A stretch of DNA of 8,505 bases from Micromonosporaceae bacterium. GTDB taxonomy: Bacteria > Actinomycetota > Actinomycetes > Mycobacteriales > Micromonosporaceae. This document shows positions 5,714 to 8,505 of this stretch, in pieces (position 1 is the first letter of the stretch; each line of letters starts with the position of its first letter). The stretch is taken from positions 1-8,505 of the forward strand of contig JAFMQQ010000103.1 of NCBI GenBank assembly GCA_017354595.1. Reading direction: 5' to 3'. Both the position numbers and the translations under genes were made by a program. The notes beneath the pieces were generated by a model. The model was not told the DNA's origin and searched no databases. It worked only from the letters and a program-made list of their open reading frames with translations.

Positions 5714-6096
5714 CGGTGGCAGTCGGGACAGGTGCCGAAGATGTCGAAGGTGTGGCTCACGTCGGCGTACCCGTGCTCGGCGGCCACCCGCTCGGCCCAC
5801 CGCTCAGCGGCCGGGCCGGCCACCTCGGTGGTACGGCCGCAGACCCGGCAGATCAGGTGATGGTGATGGCCCTGCCGGCACCGGCGGTACCGGTAGTCCC
5901 CGGTGGGCGGGCGCAGCACGTCCACCTCACCGGCGTCGGCGAAGGCCTGCAGGGTGCGGTAGACGGTGGTGAGCCCGACCGGAGTTCCGTTGTCGCGCAG
6001 CATCGCGTGCAGTTCCTGGGCGGTGTGGAAACCCTCGGTGCGGTCCAGCAGCTCGCGCAGGGTAGACCGCTGCTGAGTGCTGCGGAGCTGGACCAT
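5710..6096 (-). CDS. zur: Fur-family zinc uptake regulator, Zur-like
   Basis: A 128-residue Fur-family repressor. Residues about 1-65 form the winged-helix DNA-binding domain with the recognition-helix signature GLTTVYRTLQ (41-50); residues 66-128 form the metal-binding dimerisation domain. The structural zinc site is CRVC (83-86) plus CPDC (123-126). The regulatory-site ligands expected for actinobacterial Zur are present: Asp59, Cys73, the HHHH run at 77-80, Glu98, and His108 or His115. The phrases AGEVDVL, YRRC, HHHHLICR and DVSHTFDIFGTC resemble Zur (FurB) of Mycobacterium and Streptomyces more than iron Fur or peroxide regulators. With zinc bound it would repress zinc uptake genes. No znuABC genes are adjacent and I found no clear Zur box in the window. 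The ATG has GGGAGG seven bases upstream. Confidence 0.88.
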   Translation of the reverse strand: MVQLRSTQQRSTLRELLDRTEGFHTAQELHAMLRDNGTPVGLTTVYRTLQAFADAGEVDVLRPPTGDYRYRRCRQGHHHHLICRVCGRTTEVAGPAAERWAERVAAEHGYADVSHTFDIFGTCPDCHR

Positions 6097-6136
6097 GTAG
6101 CCGCCTCCCGGGATCTTGCACGGTCACGCGCCTGCC

Positions 6137-6142
6137 ATGGTA
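6137..6142 (-). promoter_or_regulatory. Possible -10 box for the Zur-like gene
   Basis: Minus strand TACCAT matches TANNNT, about 40 bases before the ATG in the 103-base spacer 6097-6199. There is no recognisable -35. It is a weak prediction; readthrough from the upstream two-gene operon on the same strand is an alternative source of transcription. Confidence 0.22.
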
Positions 6143-6144
6143 CT

Positions 6145-6167
6145 GCCGCGCCCAGCGCGATCGCGGC
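6145..6167 (-). terminator. Possible terminator after the hydrolase operon
   Basis: GCCGCG (6145-6150) and CGCGGC (6162-6167) form a 6-bp stem with an 11-base loop that itself includes part of a CGCGATCGCG palindrome (6156-6165). It begins 33 bases beyond the stop of the 149-residue protein gene. No U-run follows, so this is weak. Confidence 0.2.
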
Positions 6168-6199
6168 TGCGATGCCCGGCCGGTCGGGGTGGCGCAACG

Positions 6200-6649
6200 C
6201 TATCCGTACGGCCTCTCGCCCGGGGCCGGTGCGTAGCCGCGGGTCATCGCGAGCAGCGCCAGCCACTGCGCCGTATCCGCGCTCTGCACGATGATGTCCA
6301 GCCGCCGGCGGGCCTCGGTCGCCTGTACCGCCCCGCCGGCGCGGTCGGGGAACGCGTTCACCTCACCGACCTGGTAGCCGTTGCCCGCCCACCAGTCGTG
6401 CAGCCGTTGCAGCGCGCGGAGGTGACGGTCGGCGGGCAGCGGGATCCGTGCGTGCCCGGTCAGCTGCCAGATGCCGCCCTCGACGAAACTGCCGTCCGGA
6501 TTCTCGGCCGGGGTGGCGACCGTGCTCCAGCGCGCCAGCGGCCCGCCCGCCACCTCGGCGATGCTCAGCGCATGCGCACGCAGCGCCGCCGCCGCGGCCC
6601 GCTCCTCCACTACCGGCCACTGTGGACTGTCCACCACGTCAATGTACAT
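6200..6649 (-). CDS. Small uncharacterised protein coupled to DUF1023 hydrolase
   Basis: A 149-residue soluble-looking protein with no signal peptide, lipobox or membrane segment. The N-terminal third is helical and Ala-rich (EERAAAAALRAHALSIAEVAGG); the middle has a likely strand (GGIWQLTGHARI, 58-69) and then RLHDWWAGNGYQVGEV (about 82-97), DIIVQSADTAQWLALLAMTRGY and a polar tail. I recall small proteins and lipoproteins encoded beside actinobacterial DUF1023 hydrolases with a similar tryptophan-bearing helix and a similar ending, but I cannot confirm homology. The ATG starts only three bases after the hydrolase stop and its ribosome site (GGGAAG) lies within the hydrolase's last codons, so the two are translationally coupled and probably needed together. 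A chaperone, immunity or inhibitor role for the hydrolase would fit the context; none is shown by sequence. Confidence 0.75.
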   Translation of the reverse strand: MYIDVVDSPQWPVVEERAAAAALRAHALSIAEVAGGPLARWSTVATPAENPDGSFVEGGIWQLTGHARIPLPADRHLRALQRLHDWWAGNGYQVGEVNAFPDRAGGAVQATEARRRLDIIVQSADTAQWLALLAMTRGYAPAPGERPYG

Positions 6650-6652
6650 GCG

Positions 6653-8335
6653 TCACTTCCCGCGTCCGGATACCAGCGGCACCTTCGAGCCGTTTCCGAC
6701 CATGACGTTCGCCACCGCGTTGAGGTCGCCGATCGGCCGGCTGGTGTTGGTCGGGGCGCCGGCGCGTGGATCCGGGTTGAGGTAGCTGGTGTGCGCGCCG
6801 GCAAGCTGGTTGTCCGGCGGCGGTTCCAGGTCGTTGATGACGCTGGCGTGAAACGCGGCGCTCTGCGGGGCGGTACCGAAGCGCGAGTTGAGAACGCCAC
6901 CCGGCGAGTTGGCGATGAAGTCGTCCGGGTGCGCCAGCACGTAGACGTGGTCGGCAACGTTGTGGTCGCTGGCCACATTGGGGTCGTTGCTGCCCCCCGA
7001 CAGGTACAGCTTGTCGACGTTCGCGACGCCCATACCGGGGCTGCCCAAGGGAACGATATTGTCGGCGGCCAGCGGAGACTTGGGATCGGAGGCGGCCAAC
7101 CCGGTCACCAGGGAGCCGTAGCTGTGCGGAACCATGGTGATGGTGTCGGAGCCGGTGGTGTTGGTTGACCGCAGGCCGTCCACGAAGTTGTGCAGCACCG
7201 GAGCGCCGGCCTGTGCATCGGCCTTCGTTATCGCGTCCCATCCGCCCGTAGCCGACGGCGTCCCCCCGTCCTTGAGCGCCTGCGGGCTTTCGTAACCCAG
7301 ATCGACGATCGTCGAGATCGGCTTGTCGGTCAGTGCGCCCGCGGTCTGCGCCAGGTTCTCCGCCCGGGTGATATTCGCCGGTACGCCGGAGAGTGGCGTG
7401 TTGATGCCGGGCACGATGACGGCGGTGTAGTTCGCGTTGTCCGGGTTGCCGACCGCCACCGTCGCCCGGCCACCGGTCGCCTTCGGGTCCAGGTTCAGCA
7501 GGTACAGGTGGTCCGGCGACTGCGCCAACCGGTCGTACAGCTGTTGCGTTGCGGCGTACTGGGGATCCTTGGCGTTCGCCGGATTATCCAGGTACTGCTT
7601 CAGGTAGGTCCGGTTGGCCGTGTCCCGGTCGGCGGCCGGGATGCCGTCCAGCGCGCCTATCTGGTGTGGATAGTTCGCCGAGAACCACTGCTTCTGCGCC
7701 GGCGACAGGCTGTCCCACCATGCCTTCACCCGCTTCGGGTCGGTGCCCGGCGTCGGCGGCTGCTGACTACCGATGTCGACCGGCAGGCCCGCGCCGTGGC
7801 CGGCCTGGGCAACGGGGACCAGCGGCCTGAGCCGATCGGCGATCTGGCCGAGTGTCGTGTTGAGGGTATTGGAGATCTGTGCGGCCGAGGTCGCCGAATC
7901 CACACCCAGCTTGTTCGCCGCCGCCTGATCGTTCGCGGTGGCGATCGCCGGTGCCTTGCTGTCGTAGTTCCGGAGGACGTTGTCCATCGCCGACATGGCG
8001 GTCTGCACCGCGGTGCCTGCGTTGCTCAGTTCCGTGCCGAGTTTCGCCAGCGCGTTGGCCACCCCGGTCAGCTCGACGTCCCGCTTGATCGCGCCGCTGA
8101 AGCTGTTGTACCCGTCCCCGTGCCAGTCCGGCTTCAGCTCATCGGGCATCTTGTCGACCGTCGTCGCGATCTGCGCAACCCGCTGTGCGCCGTCCTGGTA
8201 CTGCTTCGCGACGCCGTTCAGCGCGGTCGGCTGCCCGGCGACCTTCTGCTGGTAGTCGCTGACCAGCCTGGCGCGGTTGTTCTGCAGTGTGGCGACGACG
8301 GCACTGTTCCTCGCGTCGGTCGGCGACTCGCCCAT
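6653..8335 (-). CDS. WXG-containing DUF1023 (Abhydrolase_8) alpha/beta hydrolase
   Basis: A 560-residue two-part protein. Residues 1-170 are predicted helical and lack a signal peptide; WHG at 71-73 followed by DGYNSF is a WXG-like turn as in WXG100/ESX substrates. After a Pro/Gly linker (about 180-200) comes KRVKAWWDSLSPAQKQW (201-217) and IGALDGIPAADRDTANR (226-242), hallmarks of actinobacterial DUF1023 proteins. The hydrolase domain is about 280-525: Ser405 in VPHSYGS is the nucleophile, Asp471 or Asp472 in AHPDDF the likely acid, and His515 in GAHTSY the base. The elbow has Pro403 where Gly is usual. The ATG at 8335 is preferred because GGGAG lies five bases upstream and a TATACT -10 lies 31 bases upstream; the longer ATG at 8347 lacks a ribosome site. 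The WXG feature suggests type VII export, but no ESX genes are in the window. Substrate unknown. Confidence 0.85.
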   Translation of the reverse strand: MGESPTDARNSAVVATLQNNRARLVSDYQQKVAGQPTALNGVAKQYQDGAQRVAQIATTVDKMPDELKPDWHGDGYNSFSGAIKRDVELTGVANALAKLGTELSNAGTAVQTAMSAMDNVLRNYDSKAPAIATANDQAAANKLGVDSATSAAQISNTLNTTLGQIADRLRPLVPVAQAGHGAGLPVDIGSQQPPTPGTDPKRVKAWWDSLSPAQKQWFSANYPHQIGALDGIPAADRDTANRTYLKQYLDNPANAKDPQYAATQQLYDRLAQSPDHLYLLNLDPKATGGRATVAVGNPDNANYTAVIVPGINTPLSGVPANITRAENLAQTAGALTDKPISTIVDLGYESPQALKDGGTPSATGGWDAITKADAQAGAPVLHNFVDGLRSTNTTGSDTITMVPHSYGSLVTGLAASDPKSPLAADNIVPLGSPGMGVANVDKLYLSGGSNDPNVASDHNVADHVYVLAHPDDFIANSPGGVLNSRFGTAPQSAAFHASVINDLEPPPDNQLAGAHTSYLNPDPRAGAPTNTSRPIGDLNAVANVMVGNGSKVPLVSGRGK

Positions 8336-8366
8336 TGATACTCCCATTCGATGCCAGGATGAGCGA

Positions 8367-8372
8367 AGTATA
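8367..8372 (-). promoter_or_regulatory. -10 box for the hydrolase operon
   Basis: Minus strand TATACT, five of six to TATAAT and the best -10 in the window, giving a predicted start near 8360 and a leader of about 25 bases that includes the GGGAG ribosome site. The -35 position offers only TCAACC or CAACCT, weak matches. Confidence 0.45.
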
Positions 8373-8434
8373 TGGGCGGTCGTACCGGCAGGTTGACGGT
8401 ACAACTACCCATGTGGGTCAGGTTCCGTCGCTAG

Positions 8435-8440
8435 TACGCT
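8435..8440 (+). promoter_or_regulatory. -10 box for leaderless gene at right edge
   Basis: TACGCT (TANNNT) is followed by six bases and then ATG at 8447, exactly the spacing seen before the methyltransferase. No Shine-Dalgarno is present. A TTGACG at 8393-8398 is too far away to serve as its -35. Confidence 0.35.
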
Positions 8441-8446
8441 GCCTCC

Positions 8447-8505
8447 ATGGCTGCCAAAGCGCCGCACTTGTCGGTCAAGCTCCCCTCCCTCCCGGAGGGG
8501 GGCAA
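8447..8505 (+). CDS. N-terminus of an unidentified protein, truncated by window edge
   Basis: The frame is open from ATG at 8447 to the end of the window: 19 codons beginning MAAKAPHLSVKLPSLPEGG. Not recognised. Support comes from a TANNNT box six bases upstream (leaderless geometry) and from the divergent arrangement with the hydrolase operon. Within it, CCCCTCC (8482-8488) and GGAGGGG (8494-8500) form a 7-bp inverted repeat with a five-base loop; GGAGGGG could also be a ribosome site for a start just outside the window, in which case this frame would not be the real gene. Confidence 0.35.
   Translation, partial: MAAKAPHLSVKLPSLPEGG

Noticed and set aside
6097..6199. Zur box for autoregulation
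   Set aside because: No palindrome resembling the actinobacterial Zur site is visible; the CGCGATCGCG at 6156-6165 is a generic GC palindrome.
5853..6266. Minus-strand frame whose part over 6130-6266 reads like protein (RIALRHPDRPGIAAAIALGAAVP)
   Set aside because: It continues as a shadow through the Zur-like gene, has no ribosome site, and overlaps the coupled small gene. I considered a remnant of a transporter before zur but could not match one.
8336..8404. Longer start for the hydrolase (TTG at 8404 or ATG at 8347)
   Set aside because: The TTG would place the TATACT promoter inside the coding region, and neither start has a ribosome site; ATG at 8335 has GGGAG at ideal spacing.
8482..8500. 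CCCCTCC/GGAGGGG inverted repeat as a terminator
   Set aside because: Nothing upstream on the plus strand needs terminating and the window ends five bases later; it may be coding or part of a ribosome site.

Overview
The window is high-GC DNA with actinobacterial character: strong G/C preference at codon third positions, short AGGAGG-type ribosome sites, -10 boxes of the TANNNT type, and families typical of Actinobacteria (DUF1906 glycoside-hydrolase-like protein, WXG/DUF1023 alpha/beta hydrolase, Zur-type Fur regulator). The word GGTACC is strikingly frequent. A Micromonosporaceae-like host is my guess from general impression only. No IS element, CRISPR array, tRNA or rRNA is visible, and no gene-free stretch exceeds about 175 bases.

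Layout, left to right. (1) The 3' part of a secreted-type polyester/feruloyl esterase (PHB depolymerase/LpqC family) on +. (2) Convergent to it, a DUF1906 protein on -. (3) Divergent from that, a cytochrome P450 on +. (4) Convergent to the P450, a methionyl-tRNA synthetase of divergent type on -, with a structured 5' leader. (5) Divergent from the synthetase, a class I SAM-dependent methyltransferase on +, apparently leaderless. (6) Convergent to it, a zinc-uptake-regulator-like (Zur) Fur protein on -. (7) A two-gene operon on -: a WXG-containing DUF1023 alpha/beta hydrolase followed three bases later by a small 149-residue protein. (8) The first 19 codons of a possible leaderless gene on + at the right edge.

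The genes do not form one obvious pathway; most neighbours are convergent or divergent and are probably separate transcription units. Two parts deserve attention. First, the metG-type leader: a likely leaderless 16-codon reading frame with two adjacent Met codons runs into the first of two GC-rich hairpins whose arms can re-pair with each other, followed by a Shine-Dalgarno that can also be sequestered. This looks like ribosome-mediated attenuation of a methionyl-tRNA synthetase by methionyl-tRNA supply. Second, the hydrolase/small-protein pair resembles a candidate type VII-associated enzyme with a cognate partner, and its nucleophile elbow has Pro where Gly is usual. All functional statements come from reading motifs by eye; no search or folding was run.
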